DNA of 64,000 bases from an uncultured Alphaproteobacteria bacterium (GCA_947258435.1 CAMYID010000004.1:124001-188000), one strand, 5' to 3'; positions 1 through 9,682 are shown, numbered from the stretch's first letter. Program-made: numbers and translations. Notes: generated from the letters alone by a model not told the origin.

Positions 1-297
1 CGGCCACCCCGGGCAAGCTTTGTCGATTTTCCGCTCGGGCATACGTCGGGCAAGCCGTTCGACAGCGCCGGGCAGATCGGGCTTGTCCGCCATGCGCTTG
101 CAGGCCTTGAAAGCGCCCGCGAACCCGAAAGCTTCTTTTTTGCGCCCGACCGTTGGGATGCGGATGAGCGTTGGAAAGCTGAAACCCGCAAGCAGGAAGG
201 CGCGGGTGGTGAGGATAAGCGCAAACCCCGTAATACCGAGCCGCAATATCAGACCGAAGAGGATCGCAGGCTGGCCGAAGCGGCGCTTGCAGGATAG
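1..297 (+). CDS. C-terminal end of a GrdB-like (glycine/sarcosine/betaine reductase component B-like) protein, partial
   Basis: Reading frame 1 is open from the first base and stops with TAG at 295-297, giving 98 residues without a start. The segment FVDFPLGHTSGKPFDSAGQ followed by VRHALAGLE resembles the C-terminal 'PLGH..G.P.D...Q' signature that I recall from selenoprotein-B-like proteins of proteobacteria, which usually lack selenocysteine. The tail after about residue 55 is charged and rich in Glu, Lys and Arg (RWKAETRKQEGAGGEDKRK). Most of the protein lies upstream of the window, so no active site can be judged. It converges on the RraA-like gene with a 27-base gap. The family assignment rests on one motif and is tentative; that the frame is coding is more certain, because a competing frame (20-328) looks like low-complexity Arg/Ser/Pro sequence. 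Confidence 0.5.
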   Translation, partial: RPPRASFVDFPLGHTSGKPFDSAGQIGLVRHALAGLESAREPESFFFAPDRWDADERWKAETRKQEGAGGEDKRKPRNTEPQYQTEEDRRLAEAALAG

Positions 298-324
298 GCA
301 GGGCGTTTGCCTGGTCCATCTCCG

Positions 325-999
325 CTAACCGACTTCCTCGGGCGGCGGGAAGTTCATCAGCGTCAGGGTGGATTCGCCATTTGCGATGCGCGCCATGAAA
401 TCTTCTTCCTTTGCGATCCGGGCCTGACATTGCGGCAGCAAATCGCCCTGCTTCTCCGACGGGATAACAACAACTCCGTCCGCATCGCCAACGATCAGGT
501 CGCCAGGGCGGATAAGGGCGCCCGCGCACTGAATTTCACCGTTGATCGTGCCGCCAAAGCCTTTGTGAGGGCCGTTGGGCACGGCGGCGCGCGCATAAAC
601 CGCAAGCCCTGATTCGCGCAGTTCCGTTACATCGCGCACTGCGCCATCGATAATGACAGCGCGCACACCGCGCGCTATTGCCGCCGCCGTCAGAATCCCG
701 CCCCAGATGGCGGTTTCGGTATGCCCGCGTGCATCGACGGTCAGCACACAGCCGGGCCAGGCCTGCGCCAGCGCATAGTGAAGTGTGGCATTGTCACCGA
801 CCATGGTTTGGATGGTCAGGGCCTGCCCCGCAAAATCCATCCCTGCCCCAAGCGGTTTGATCGCCGCATGCATGGTCTGAGTGCGGTTGAGATCGTCACT
901 GATCACCGCTGTCGGAATATCCTGCCAGATATCGATTTCCGATTGCGGTAACAGATTTTCCGGCGCCGGATTGATCGTTAAAGCCATATGTCTGTCCAT
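325..999 (-). CDS. RraA-like / HMG-CHA aldolase family protein
   Basis: The 224-residue protein has the fold and motifs of the RraA/4-hydroxy-4-methyl-2-oxoglutarate aldolase family, whose members are divalent-metal retro-aldolases or oxaloacetate decarboxylases, or RNase E inhibitors in Escherichia. Visible signatures are the glycine-rich segment GDNATLHYAL, AIWGGILTAAAIARGVRAVIIDGAVRD (residues about 98-120, where the DG..RD residues bind substrate and metal in characterised members) and the closing GDLIVGDADGVVVIP. Such enzymes commonly act at the end of aromatic meta-cleavage or related 2-oxo acid pathways; the partner genes here do not fix the substrate. The ATG at 999 is preceded by AGGAAGGGA. 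It is convergent with the GrdB-like gene and divergent from ilvD across 130 bases. Confidence 0.85.
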   Translation of the reverse strand: MDRHMALTINPAPENLLPQSEIDIWQDIPTAVISDDLNRTQTMHAAIKPLGAGMDFAGQALTIQTMVGDNATLHYALAQAWPGCVLTVDARGHTETAIWGGILTAAAIARGVRAVIIDGAVRDVTELRESGLAVYARAAVPNGPHKGFGGTINGEIQCAGALIRPGDLIVGDADGVVVIPSEKQGDLLPQCQARIAKEEDFMARIANGESTLTLMNFPPPEEVG

Positions 1000-1129
1000 T
1001 CCCTTCCTGTTGCCGCAAAAGTGTCGATGGATGTGGGATGCCGGTCAAGTCGCCTGTGGCTTTCACCGCGGCCGCTTTCGGTGTAAAACCCTTCAAGGAC
1101 GGAAGAAAGTGGTTTAAGGAGAGCCGATT

Positions 1130-3022
1130 ATGCCGGCATATCGTTCACGAACCTCGACATTTGGGCGCAACATGGCGGGTGCGCGAAGCCTTTGGCGTGC
1201 TACGGGCATGACCGATAGCGATTTTGGCAAGCCGATTATCGCCATCGCCAACAGCTTTACCCAGTTCGTGCCGGGGCATGTGCATCTCAAGGACCTTGGC
1301 CAGATGGTGGCGCGCGAGGTGGAGGCAGCCGGCGGCGTTGCCAAGGAATTCAACACCATCGCGGTGGATGACGGCATCGCCATGGGACATGACGGTATGC
1401 TTTATTCCCTGCCCTCGCGCGAGGTGATCGCCGATGCGGTCGAATATATGGTCAATGCCCATTGCGCCGATGCAATTGTCTGCATCTCCAACTGTGACAA
1501 GATCACGCCGGGCATGTTGATGGCGGCGATGCGGCTTAATATTCCCGCTATTTTTATTTCCGGCGGGCCGATGGAGGCAGGCAAGGTTGTCCTCGATGAT
1601 GGCAGCAGCCGTGCGCTCGATCTGATCGATCCGATGATTGATGCGGCAAATGATGATGTGTCCGATGAATTTGTCGACAAGCTGGAACGGTCCGCCTGCC
1701 CGACCTGCGGTTCCTGTTCAGGGATGTTTACCGCCAATTCGATGAACTGCCTGGCCGAGGCCCTGGGCCTTGCCTTGCCCGGTAACGGGTCGATGCTGGC
1801 GACCCATGCCGACCGCCAGGCCATGTTCCTTGAGGCTGCGCGTACGGCAGTTGCCATGTGCAAACGCTATTACGAGGAAGATGATACATCCGTCTTGCCG
1901 CGCAATATCGCAACCTTCAAGGCATTTGAAAATGCCATGGCGCTTGATATTGCGATGGGCGGGTCGACCAATACGGTATTGCATCTGTTGGCTATTGCCA
2001 ATGAAGGCGGGGTTGACTTCACGATGAAGGATATCGACCGCATGTCGCGCAAGGTGCCTCATATCTGCAAGGTCGCGCCCTCGACCAGCGAATATCACAT
2101 GGAAGATGTGCATCGCGCGGGCGGTGTGATCGGAATTATGGGTGAGCTTGAGCGCGCCGGGCTGATCGATCGTGAATGTAGCACGGTACATACAGAATCC
2201 ATCGGCGCGGCGATCGACAAATGGGATGTCGCCCGCACCAATAGCGAGGAAATTGCCACCTTCTACCGCGCCGCGCCGGGCGGGGTGCGTACGACTGAAG
2301 CATTTAGTCAGTCGCGCCGCTATGACAGTCTGGATACGGATCGCGAGGGCGGTTGCATCCGCACGGTTGCGAATGCCTATTCAAGCGATGGTGGTCTTGC
2401 TGTGCTCTACGGCAATATTGCGACGGATGGCTGCATTGTGAAAACCGCAGGTGTGGATAGCGGGATCCTTGAATTCAATGGTAAGGCGGTGATCTGCGAA
2501 AGCCAGGAGGAGGCTGTCGACAAGATCCTGAATGGTGGTGTTGCGCCGGGCGATGTCGTGATCATTCGCTATGAGGGCCCCAAAGGCGGGCCGGGGATGC
2601 AGGAAATGCTGTATCCGACAAGCTATCTGAAATCCAAGGGGCTTGGGGCAAAATGCGCGCTATTGACCGATGGGCGTTTTTCCGGCGGCACATCGGGGTT
2701 GTGCATCGGGCATGCCTCGCCCGAGGCGGCGGAAGGTGGTGCCATCGGACTGATTGAGGAAGGCGACGGGATCGAGATCGATATTCCCAACCGTACGATC
2801 AATGTAGCCGTGAGCGATGCCGAACTTGCCGCCCGCCGTACGCGGATGGAGGCAAAGGGCGCCGATGCATGGCGACCCGCCTTGCCGCGTCCACGGGTGG
2901 TCAGTCAGGCCCTGCGTGCCTATGCCGCCCTGACGACGAGTGCCGCGCGCGGCGCGGTGCGTGATGTAACGCAGGTGGAACGCGCACGAACGCCTTCGCC
3001 GGAAAGTCAGGCTGCGGAATAA
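1130..3022 (+). CDS. ilvD: Dihydroxy-acid dehydratase
   Basis: IlvD removes water from 2,3-dihydroxy-isovalerate or 2,3-dihydroxy-3-methylvalerate to give the 2-oxo acid precursors of valine, isoleucine and leucine, in the cytoplasm, using an Fe-S cluster and magnesium. The 630-residue length fits the family (about 560-620) with a slight C-terminal extension. Fe-S ligand motifs are present: [14 protein letters not shown] near residue 41, CDKITPGM with Cys122, and [17 protein letters not shown] around residue 195. The segments [14 protein letters not shown] and [13 protein letters not shown] near the C-terminal third are also characteristic. The ATG at 1130 follows AAGGAGA at a good distance. 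The gene stands alone; the last 25 residues ([19 protein letters not shown]) are poorly conserved tail. Confidence 0.97.
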   Translation: MPAYRSRTSTFGRNMAGARSLWRATGMTDSDFGKPIIAIANSFTQFVPGHVHLKDLGQMVAREVEAAGGVAKEFNTIAVDDGIAMGHDGMLYSLPSREVIADAVEYMVNAHCADAIVCISNCDKITPGMLMAAMRLNIPAIFISGGPMEAGKVVLDDGSSRALDLIDPMIDAANDDVSDEFVDKLERSACPTCGSCSGMFTANSMNCLAEALGLALPGNGSMLATHADRQAMFLEAARTAVAMCKRYYEEDDTSVLPRNIATFKAFENAMALDIAMGGSTNTVLHLLAIANEGGVDFTMKDIDRMSRKVPHICKVAPSTSEYHMEDVHRAGGVIGIMGELERAGLIDRECSTVHTESIGAAIDKWDVARTNSEEIATFYRAAPGGVRTTEAFSQSRRYDSLDTDREGGCIRTVANAYSSDGGLAVLYGNIATDGCIVKTAGVDSGILEFNGKAVICESQEEAVDKILNGGVAPGDVVIIRYEGPKGGPGMQEMLYPTSYLKSKGLGAKCALLTDGRFSGGTSGLCIGHASPEAAEGGAIGLIEEGDGIEIDIPNRTINVAVSDAELAARRTRMEAKGADAWRPALPRPRVVSQALRAYAALTTSAARGAVRDVTQVERARTPSPESQAAE

Positions 3023-3095
3023 CTGTTTGCAGCGCAGGCTGTTATCGCCGCGCCAGTCGCAGCATATAACCCACAGGTCTGTTGCCGAAATTCTG

Positions 3096-3602
3096 TCAGT
3101 CGAGAACGATACCGATCAGGATGGCCTCCACATCGCTGCCTGATCGGGTCAAAGGCAGGGACAGGGACTCAATCTGCTTATGGTCGCGCTTGTCGATCTG
3201 CAGAGGGGTCGGTCCGTTCTGTACCGGCGCGCGATAACGAATAACCGTGTCGAAGATCGCTCTTGTCCGTTCCAGAAAAGCGGATTGATGTAATTCGGAA
3301 ATTTTATAGCCCGTAATATCGTTATTGATCGCCCTGGCAAATTCCGACCCGATAAGGCTGAAATAATAATCCGCGCCGCTGTCAATGACACGGGCGATGC
3401 TGACCCATCCCAGCACGAATGTCAGGTCCCGAGGGTTGACTGATTGCCGGGTTGGCGCAATTCCCAGTTTGGGCAGTCCCTGCCAATAATTATACAATTG
3501 CCGCAATGCAGGCGAATTCAGGCTTTTGGCGCTGTCCACTCTGCGCCAGCTTGTATCCTGTGGCCGTATCATCCCAATGCAGCCCCCTGTAACATAACGC
3601 AT
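3096..3602 (-). CDS. PAS_5 domain protein
   Basis: A 168-residue soluble protein with no signal peptide or membrane segment. The central part (SPALRQLYNYWQGLPKLG, then NPRDLTFVLGWVSIARVIDSG, then YYFSLIGSEFARAINNDITG) follows the alphaproteobacterial PAS_5 pattern: a conserved YW segment, a 'P..L...L.....' helix, a 'Y.R..G...' strand and a 'G' turn. The C-terminal strand IESLSLPLTRSGSDVEAILIGIVLD also matches. PAS_5 proteins of this size generally lack an output domain and their ligand or partner is unknown. The ATG at 3602 gives a leader of about ten residues; an ATG at 3572 (MIRPQDTSW) is an alternative start. It is convergent with ilvD and divergent from the DUF748 gene. Confidence 0.75.
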   Translation of the reverse strand: MRYVTGGCIGMIRPQDTSWRRVDSAKSLNSPALRQLYNYWQGLPKLGIAPTRQSVNPRDLTFVLGWVSIARVIDSGADYYFSLIGSEFARAINNDITGYKISELHQSAFLERTRAIFDTVIRYRAPVQNGPTPLQIDKRDHKQIESLSLPLTRSGSDVEAILIGIVLD

Positions 3603-3734
3603 TGCAGGTCTATGAAACTAATCATGCGCTTTCATTGTTTGCACAAAGACTGATTTCACGCCACCTTGCTTGGTTTTTACGAAAACCCGATTATGTCAAA
3701 GCCATAGTCGAATTGAAACATTGGATCATCGCTG

Positions 3735-6272
3735 ATGACTGCGCTGCGTAAATTTTTCAGTACACGCCCGCCTGCCTATTATGCGGGGCTGACGATTATA
3801 TCGCTGGCAATAACGCTCCTGTTCCTGTTTGTATTCTGGCCATATGCGCTTGGTCAGGGGGTGCGCCTCGCTTTGGCGGAGCCGGGTGTGCGCGATGTGC
3901 GGATAGAGCGGGTGACATTCAACCCGCTCAATGCGCAATTGCGGATGCGGGGGCTGCACATCGATACCCCCGAGCAGCAGGTGCTGCGCGTTGGATTGCT
4001 GTATGTCAATCTTGACTTTCCGGAGTTGCTGCAACGGCGGGTTCATGTCGAAGAGGCGATACTGCGCGATATTGCCGTCCGCGCGGTGGAGCAGAACAGG
4101 GACGGGGCGACCGAGATTGCGGGTTTCGCGTTGTCACAGAAAGAAAATGACCGTGCGGATGAGGAAATGCCGGGCCAGTGGCGGTTTGGCATCGACCAGA
4201 TTGACATACAGAATTCGGAAATTACCTATGCGCAGCCTGACAGGGATATACCCTTGCGGATTGTACATCTGGCGCTACAGAATCTGACGCAATGGGAATC
4301 GGAGCAGTCGGCCGAGCTACGCCTGTCCGTTGAGATCAGTGAAGGTGAATTTGCCGCGCAAGGTAATTTTCACGCTTTCAGCCAGACACCCAATGCAACA
4401 TTCAATCTGCAGTTTGCCGATGTGCGTCTGTCGCCCCTTCTGCAATTTGCGGTGCCGCGGGAAACCGCGCGCATCGACGGGGCACTTGCAGCGGATCTGA
4501 AACTTGTATTTGAAACGCCGCAAGGTTCGCCGCCCCTGTTCACCGCCCAAGGCATGGTTGAACTGACCGGTCTTGATGGTGAAATTGCCATGAAGCCCAG
4601 GCCGCAGTTCAAGGTTGGGACCATCGGCTGGCAGGGTGATGCGCAGGTGACCCTTGACCCCGATGCACTGCAATTTTCTGTTGAAGGTGAGATGCGCGCC
4701 GCCGGGCTGGATGCGACACAAGGCTCTACCCGTATCAGGCAGGATAATCTGAACTGGCGCGGTTCGGTCGACAGCGCGCCGCCCGGGATGGCGCTGCCTG
4801 TATCGGCTGCGGGCGATTTTACCGCGCGTGGAACGAATTTGTCTGACGCGGCGCTGGGGCGTGCCCGGGTGTCAGAAGTTACGGTGGCGGGGCTGCAACT
4901 CGCACCCGATCAGGCGCTGACGCTTGCGGCGCTGAGCGTTACAGACATTGCGCTGAACCCGACCGCGCGGGCGCCGCGGGAACAGGAATCCGAATCCCTG
5001 CTTTCGGTTGGCAGTCTGATGCTTGAGCCGGTTGCCATGCCCGCCCCCGACCGGCTTGAAATCGGACAAATGCGGATCTCCGATCTTGCAGCCACGCTGG
5101 TGCGCAATGCAGACGGGCTGCTGAACAGCGTGGCGGTGCTTGGCAAAACCAATGCCATGCCATCGGGCGATCAGCCGACTTCGTCTGAAAATACCGACAC
5201 GCAACCATTCAGTATCCGGATCGGTGGGGCGACGGTTGACGGGGAAAGTCATCTGCGGTTTCACGATCATGCGGTCAACCCGGCAGTCACCGTGGCGGCA
5301 GAAAATATCTCGCTCAGAATCGGGGAGATCGACAGCGCGGAGCCGGATGCACAGACGCCGGTCACACTGGAGATGGACTTCCGCGATTTCGGTACTGTTA
5401 CCGCACGCGGGAGTTTTGTGCCGTTTGCCACAAGCCCCGAGGGCGATGTGGCGCTGCAGATCAGCACGCTGGAATTGCCGGTCATCTCTCCCTATACGCA
5501 GCGTTATCTTGGCTATGCGCTGACGCGCGGGCGGCTCGATGCGACAGTTGATGCAACGCTTGCCGCGGGGCAACTGGATGCGGAGAGCGAGCTTAAGTTG
5601 AGTAAGCTGAAAATGGATGTCGCGGATCAGGACAAGGCCGCACCGTTACAGGCACAGATCGACCTGCCGATCAACGCGGCCTTGTCGCTGCTGCGCGATT
5701 CCGATGATATCATCACTCTTTCCCTGCCGATCAGCGGCCCGCTCGACAATCCGCAAATCGGGCTCGGCCAGGTGATCAACAAGGCATTGGGCAAGGCTTT
5801 GAAAGCGACAGTGGCAACGACGCTGACAGCGTTGTTCCCGGTTACCGGGGTGCTGGTTGTCGCCAATCTGGCGGGTACACCCAAGCTCAAATTCAACCCG
5901 GTGATGTTCGATCCGGGGCAGGATACGTTGCCCGATGCGCAGACAGCCTATCTTGACGAGGTGGCTGCGCTGCTCAAGGCGCGCCCTGCGGTCGAGCTGA
6001 CTTTCTGCGGCCGGGTGACCAAAGCGGACCGTGACGCACTTGCCGGCCAAAAGGCGGAAAATGCGGAAACCGCAAAGCCGGCAGGCGACGAAAAGGCAGC
6101 CGAACCGTCTGTTGCCGACGCGGTGCTGCTGGCCCTTGGCGACCGGCGGGTCAACCGGGTCAAACGCTATCTGGTTGATGCGCATTCGGTGGAACCCGCG
6201 CGCATGTTCGAATGCAAATCCGCAATCGACACAGATGCTGACGCCCGCCCGCATGTCGAGGTGCTGATGTAA
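3735..6272 (+). CDS. DUF748 (AsmA-like) envelope protein
   Basis: An 845-residue protein with one N-terminal membrane anchor (about residues 17-40, LTIISLAITLLFLFVF core) and a long periplasmic part. It shows the repeating amphipathic strand pattern of AsmA/DUF748 proteins, with phrases such as LLYVNLDFPELLQRRVHVEE, FTARGTNLSDAALG and TLELPVISPYTQRYLGYALT, the last being a DUF748 hallmark. The C-terminal part (KLKFNPVMFDPGQDTLPDAQ, then LLKARPAVELTFCGRVTKAD) resembles the region seen in many DUF748 proteins just before the end. AsmA-type proteins are thought to form long grooves that carry lipids between the membranes; that role is inferred by family. Monocistronic: 132 bases upstream to the divergent PAS_5 gene and 121 bases downstream to the SDR gene. 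Confidence 0.9.
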   Translation: MTALRKFFSTRPPAYYAGLTIISLAITLLFLFVFWPYALGQGVRLALAEPGVRDVRIERVTFNPLNAQLRMRGLHIDTPEQQVLRVGLLYVNLDFPELLQRRVHVEEAILRDIAVRAVEQNRDGATEIAGFALSQKENDRADEEMPGQWRFGIDQIDIQNSEITYAQPDRDIPLRIVHLALQNLTQWESEQSAELRLSVEISEGEFAAQGNFHAFSQTPNATFNLQFADVRLSPLLQFAVPRETARIDGALAADLKLVFETPQGSPPLFTAQGMVELTGLDGEIAMKPRPQFKVGTIGWQGDAQVTLDPDALQFSVEGEMRAAGLDATQGSTRIRQDNLNWRGSVDSAPPGMALPVSAAGDFTARGTNLSDAALGRARVSEVTVAGLQLAPDQALTLAALSVTDIALNPTARAPREQESESLLSVGSLMLEPVAMPAPDRLEIGQMRISDLAATLVRNADGLLNSVAVLGKTNAMPSGDQPTSSENTDTQPFSIRIGGATVDGESHLRFHDHAVNPAVTVAAENISLRIGEIDSAEPDAQTPVTLEMDFRDFGTVTARGSFVPFATSPEGDVALQISTLELPVISPYTQRYLGYALTRGRLDATVDATLAAGQLDAESELKLSKLKMDVADQDKAAPLQAQIDLPINAALSLLRDSDDIITLSLPISGPLDNPQIGLGQVINKALGKALKATVATTLTALFPVTGVLVVANLAGTPKLKFNPVMFDPGQDTLPDAQTAYLDEVAALLKARPAVELTFCGRVTKADRDALAGQKAENAETAKPAGDEKAAEPSVADAVLLALGDRRVNRVKRYLVDAHSVEPARMFECKSAIDTDADARPHVEVLM

Positions 6273-6393
6273 CCGCCCGTAAACCCCTGCCAGTTGCGTA
6301 CTTGCCTTCCGCGGTTGGCGATGCTTGTCTTATGAGTAGTTACGCAGGACAACAGAATGCCGGCGGCTGTGCCGGTTGCAGGGAGGAGTTGCG

Positions 6394-7179
6394 ATGAATC
6401 GGGTGGACGGAAAAGTCGCCATCGTTTCGGGCGGTGCGCGGGGTATTGGCGGTGAAAGCGCACGGCGGCTTGCCGAACATGGGGCACAGGTGATTGTCGC
6501 CGATCTGCTTGAGGCGGAGGGCGAGGAAAATGTCGTCGCAATCCGCACAGCTGGGGGCGATGCGCGGTTCGTGCGTCTTGATGTGACCGACGCGCAAAGC
6601 TGGGAAGCGGCGGTTGCTGCGGCCAAATCGGCTTATGGCGGGGTCGATATCCTGGTCAATAATGCGGGGGTCTACATCCCCAAGCCGATCCTGGAAACCA
6701 CGCAGGAAGATTTTGCAAGACTTGTATCGGTCAATCTTGAAGGGGTGTTTCTGGGCACCAAGATCTGCGCGCCTGAAATGATGCGCCGGGCTGAAAACAA
6801 CCCGGCAGGCAGTGCAATTGTCAATCTTTCCTCGGCGGCAGGGCTTGTCGGCTCACGCAATGCGCCGATCTATTCGATGACCAAGGGCGGGGTGCGGTTG
6901 CTGACGAAATCCACAGCACTTGAATTTGCGCGTCGTGGCATCCGTTGTAATTCGGTGCATCCGGGGCTTATCGATACGCCGATGGGTAGCATGGTGCTGA
7001 ATGCGCGCGGCGAGGAAGGCAATAATGCCGTGCGCGCGGCGGTCGCAAATGCGCATCCGCTTGGCCGGATTGGTGAACCGACCGACATTGCGGCTGGTGT
7101 CGTGTTTCTGGCCTCCGACGATGCGGCATTCATCACCGGCGCCGAACTGGCTGTCGATGGCGGCGTGACCGCAGCCTGA
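6394..7179 (+). CDS. Short-chain dehydrogenase/reductase (classical SDR)
   Basis: A 261-residue NAD(P)-dependent oxidoreductase of the classical SDR family. Cofactor motif SGGARGIGG (residues 12-20), Asp37 (VIVADLLE) at the end of the second strand suggesting NAD preference, NNAG at 89-92, catalytic Ser147, Tyr160 and Lys164 (YSMTK), and the C-terminal FLASDDAAFITGAELAVDGG are all visible. The closest general type is the 3-alpha/20-beta-hydroxysteroid or cyclopentanol dehydrogenase-like group; the substrate cannot be deduced. I chose ATG 6394 because GGGAGGAG precedes it at the right spacing; an in-frame TTG at 6376 lies upstream of that ribosome-binding site. Confidence 0.94.
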   Translation: MNRVDGKVAIVSGGARGIGGESARRLAEHGAQVIVADLLEAEGEENVVAIRTAGGDARFVRLDVTDAQSWEAAVAAAKSAYGGVDILVNNAGVYIPKPILETTQEDFARLVSVNLEGVFLGTKICAPEMMRRAENNPAGSAIVNLSSAAGLVGSRNAPIYSMTKGGVRLLTKSTALEFARRGIRCNSVHPGLIDTPMGSMVLNARGEEGNNAVRAAVANAHPLGRIGEPTDIAAGVVFLASDDAAFITGAELAVDGGVTAA

Positions 7180-7192
7180 ACGTGCTCTGATA

Positions 7193-7228
7193 GCGCACCG
7201 GCGGATCATTTGCCGATCGCCGGTGCGC
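7193..7228. terminator. Stem-loop between convergent SDR and PLDc_N genes
   Basis: An 11-base perfect inverted repeat, GCGCACCGGCG at 7193-7203 and CGCCGGTGCGC at 7218-7228, with a 14-base loop. It sits 13 bases after the SDR stop codon and 29 bases before the end of the opposing gene. No U-tract follows on either strand, so it may be a weak or Rho-assisted terminator or an mRNA-end stabiliser. Confidence 0.45.
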
Positions 7229-7257
7229 CGGAACAGAGCTCTATCGCGCGCCTTGCG

Positions 7258-7455
7258 TCAAGGGGCGGGTGCTGTGGCGCTACGCGGCCCGGCGAAGAAC
7301 CAGATGATAAGGCCGACTACCGGCAGCAACAGGATCAGAATGATCCAGAAAACCTTGGCACCGGTGCCTGCACCGCTTTGGAAAACATTCACAATCGCCC
7401 AGATGTCGGCAATTAGAATCAGCAGTCCGACAATCCCGCCTACTTCGATCCCCAT
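7258..7455 (-). CDS. Small PLDc_N-domain membrane protein
   Basis: A 65-residue protein with two hydrophobic helices (GGIVGLLILIADIWAIVNVF and VFWIILILLLPVVGLIIWFF) joined by a short loop, ending in a short Ala/Pro tail. The pattern 'I.DIWAI...........K..W...IL..P..G...W...GP' is the phospholipase-D nuclease N-terminal (PLDc_N) domain. The domain on its own has no known catalytic activity. ATG 7455 is favoured because AAGGGGAAG lies at good spacing upstream; an ATG at 7473 would add six residues. Convergent with the SDR gene. Confidence 0.82.
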   Translation of the reverse strand: MGIEVGGIVGLLILIADIWAIVNVFQSGAGTGAKVFWIILILLLPVVGLIIWFFAGPRSATAPAP

Positions 7456-7579
7456 AGTCAGCTTCCCCTTCATGTTGATATACTGAGCCGGTATATTTTG
7501 CCAGCGTGCTTACATACTGGCCTGTTTACATATATGTCTGCCAGCCCGGCTTGCAAGGCGGTAGGCAAGAAGCAGGGGC

Positions 7580-8776
7580 TCAGTTCACGATACCATCGGC
7601 ACGCAGACGGTCGATAATCGCTTCGTCATAGCCAAGTTCGCGCAGGACTTCAGCGGTATGTTCTCCTACATCCGGTGTCGGGCGGCGGATTTCCATATCC
7701 TGGCCATCGAAGCGGATTGGCGAGGCAACGCCTGTCATCTTGCCGCCCTGCCCGTCGGGAATATCGACGAAGGCACCCGCGGCCCAGGCTTGCGGATCCT
7801 CGACCACCTGCGAGGTGTGCTGTACCGGCGCCCACACCAGATCCGCATCATCCAGCGCCTTGCCCCATTCCGCCAATGTGCGCCTGGCGAAAGCTTCATC
7901 GAACATGGCGACAAGCTCGCGCGCATTTTCCTTGCGGTCGATGGGGGTCTTGAAGCGCGGGTCCTGGGGCAGTTCCGGATAGCCGACGACGTCGCAGATT
8001 GTCTGCAGATCGGTCTTGTTGCCACGCGGGATCAGCATCAGCCAGTGCCCGTCGGAGGTTTCGTAGAAATTGCGCGTGACCTCGGTTGCTTCCGCCCGCG
8101 GCGTGGTGGAGGAAAGCCGTCCGAAATGGAGCTGGGTGCTCATATCGGAACCCAGCGCGAAAATACCCGTGCGCAGCAGCGAGGCTTCGACAAGCTTGCC
8201 CTTGCCGGTATTGTTACGGTCGTAAAGCGCGGCCATGATGCCCGCCACCGTGGCGATGCCGGTAACGTGATCGCCCATTGCCGCGCGCAAGGGCACAGGT
8301 TCGGAGCCCTTCGGCATCATCATCCGGCACAGACCCGAACGTGCCCAGAAAGCAACGATATCAAAGCCGGGGCGGTTTGCTTCTTCCCCCTTCAGGCCAT
8401 AGCCGGTGACGCTGGCATAGACCAGCCGCTCATTTTCGCCTTTCAGCGTTTCGTAATCGAGGCCCGCGCGTTCCAGCGCTGCCGGTCGCACATTGGTGAT
8501 GAAGACATCCGCCTCGCGCGCCAGCTTGTGCACAATATCGCGGCCGTCATCGGAGCGGATGTTCACACAGATGCCGCGTTTGCCGCGATTGTCGAAGGCA
8601 AACATGGGGTTGCCTTCCAGCTTGTTGCGCGAAATGCCGGTAAAGGCGTTGCGGATTGCATCGCCCTCCAGATCCTCGATCTTGATGACGTCCGCGCCCC
8701 AGTCCGACAGCATCATCGCCGCCGACGGTGCCGCCATGTAAGTCGCCAGCTCGACGACCTTGATTCCTTCAAGCAT
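7580..8776 (-). CDS. Family III CoA-transferase (CaiB/BaiF type)
   Basis: A 398-residue acyl-CoA transferase of the formyl-CoA/carnitine/2-methylacyl type. Such enzymes move CoA between an acyl-CoA donor and a carboxylic acid via an enzyme-bound aspartyl thioester. The N-terminus MLEGIKVVELATYMAAPSA, the segment SDWGADVIKIED, the DVFITNVRPAALERAGLDYE segment, and the helix MGDHVTGIATVAGIMAALYDR containing the probable catalytic Asp are typical. The C-terminus GEHTAEVLRELGYDEAIIDRL is also a family hallmark. It lies 39 bases upstream of the LLM gene that begins its own coding at 9682 on the same strand, so the LLM gene is transcribed first and the two probably form an operon for activating and reducing one substrate class. 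Substrate unknown. Confidence 0.93.
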   Translation of the reverse strand: MLEGIKVVELATYMAAPSAAMMLSDWGADVIKIEDLEGDAIRNAFTGISRNKLEGNPMFAFDNRGKRGICVNIRSDDGRDIVHKLAREADVFITNVRPAALERAGLDYETLKGENERLVYASVTGYGLKGEEANRPGFDIVAFWARSGLCRMMMPKGSEPVPLRAAMGDHVTGIATVAGIMAALYDRNNTGKGKLVEASLLRTGIFALGSDMSTQLHFGRLSSTTPRAEATEVTRNFYETSDGHWLMLIPRGNKTDLQTICDVVGYPELPQDPRFKTPIDRKENARELVAMFDEAFARRTLAEWGKALDDADLVWAPVQHTSQVVEDPQAWAAGAFVDIPDGQGGKMTGVASPIRFDGQDMEIRRPTPDVGEHTAEVLRELGYDEAIIDRLRADGIVN

Positions 8777-8815
8777 GCTTTTGTTTCCTGTTACCGGTCA
8801 TTTGAGTTGTGTTGA

Positions 8816-9682
8816 TTATGCCGCGATTCCGGCTGTTTTGGCCATTGCATCGAGACGGGTTTTGAATTCATCGAGCCCGCGCCCGCCCACCGCGTGGATA
8901 ACCTGCTCGACGCCGTTCTCTTCATAGCGTTTGAACAGGTCCGGGTCACGGCCCGGTACGTTTGGCATCACATAGATCTTCACATCGGCCCGTGTGCGCC
9001 CGTTTTCTGCAAGCAGTTCATCGAGCCGGGCAAGCCGCGGCAGCATTTCCTCGGGCGTCATGCCCGCACCCATCCAGCCCTGGCCGATATCCGCCACCCG
9101 GCGCAGGGCGGGGTCGCTTTCGCCGCCAAAGAAGATCGGCGGATGCGGCTTTTGCACGGGCTTGGGGAATTGCAGACAGGGGGGTAGCTCGAACATTTCG
9201 CCTTTGTAGGAGGATTCGTCCTCGGTCCACAGCGCCTTCATCACCCCGAAACATTCCCGCGTCCGTTTGGCGCGGGTCTTGAAATCGATGCCCAGCGCGT
9301 CGAACTCCTCCTTCAGCCAGCCGATACCGACGCCGAAATTAAGCCGCCCGCCCGACAGAAAGTCGATATCGGAAACCTGTTTCGCTGTGTAAATCGGTTC
9401 GCGCTGGGGGACCAGGCAGATGCTGGTGCCCAGCCGGATCGTCTTCGTATTCGCCGCAAGGAATGTCAGGGCGATAAACGGATCGAGCATACCATTGCGA
9501 AAACCGTGAATGCGACCGTCTTCGGAATAGGGGTAACGCGATGCATATTCCTCGAAAAACAGCACATGCTCGGGCACCCAGAGGCAGTGAAAGCCACGTT
9601 CTTCCACTGCCTGCGCCATGGCGATCACCTCTTCTGGCGGCGTTGCCGCACTGAAGCCGCAAAAAATTCCAACCTCGACCAT
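8816..9682 (-). CDS. LLM-class, probably F420-dependent oxidoreductase
   Basis: A 288-residue luciferase-like TIM-barrel protein. It shows VEVGIFCGFSAATPPEEV at the N-terminus, FHCLWVPEHVLFFEEYASRYPY, the conserved LGTSICLVPQREPIYTAKQ strand-helix, the cofactor-phosphate segment LSGGRLNFGVGIGWLKEE and PKPVQKPHPPIFFGGES. This pattern is that of the TIGR03619-like F420-dependent family known mainly from actinobacteria; the cofactor is inferred from family, not seen. ATG 9682 is supported by GGGGAGGATAAA just upstream; longer in-frame starts to 9724 would bypass it. Probably co-transcribed with the CoA-transferase 39 bases downstream. Its divergent neighbour at 9826 encodes another LLM protein of the same type. 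Confidence 0.9.
   Translation of the reverse strand: MVEVGIFCGFSAATPPEEVIAMAQAVEERGFHCLWVPEHVLFFEEYASRYPYSEDGRIHGFRNGMLDPFIALTFLAANTKTIRLGTSICLVPQREPIYTAKQVSDIDFLSGGRLNFGVGIGWLKEEFDALGIDFKTRAKRTRECFGVMKALWTEDESSYKGEMFELPPCLQFPKPVQKPHPPIFFGGESDPALRRVADIGQGWMGAGMTPEEMLPRLARLDELLAENGRTRADVKIYVMPNVPGRDPDLFKRYEENGVEQVIHAVGGRGLDEFKTRLDAMAKTAGIAA

Noticed and set aside
20-328. A 102-codon plus-strand open frame at the window start
   Set aside because: The other frame (1-297) gives a GrdB-like C-terminus; this one is low-complexity Arg/Ser/Pro sequence.
7658-8815. A 385-codon plus-strand open frame opposite the CoA-transferase
   Set aside because: The minus-strand frame contains all family III CoA-transferase motifs; the plus-strand product is Arg/Ala/His-rich shadow.
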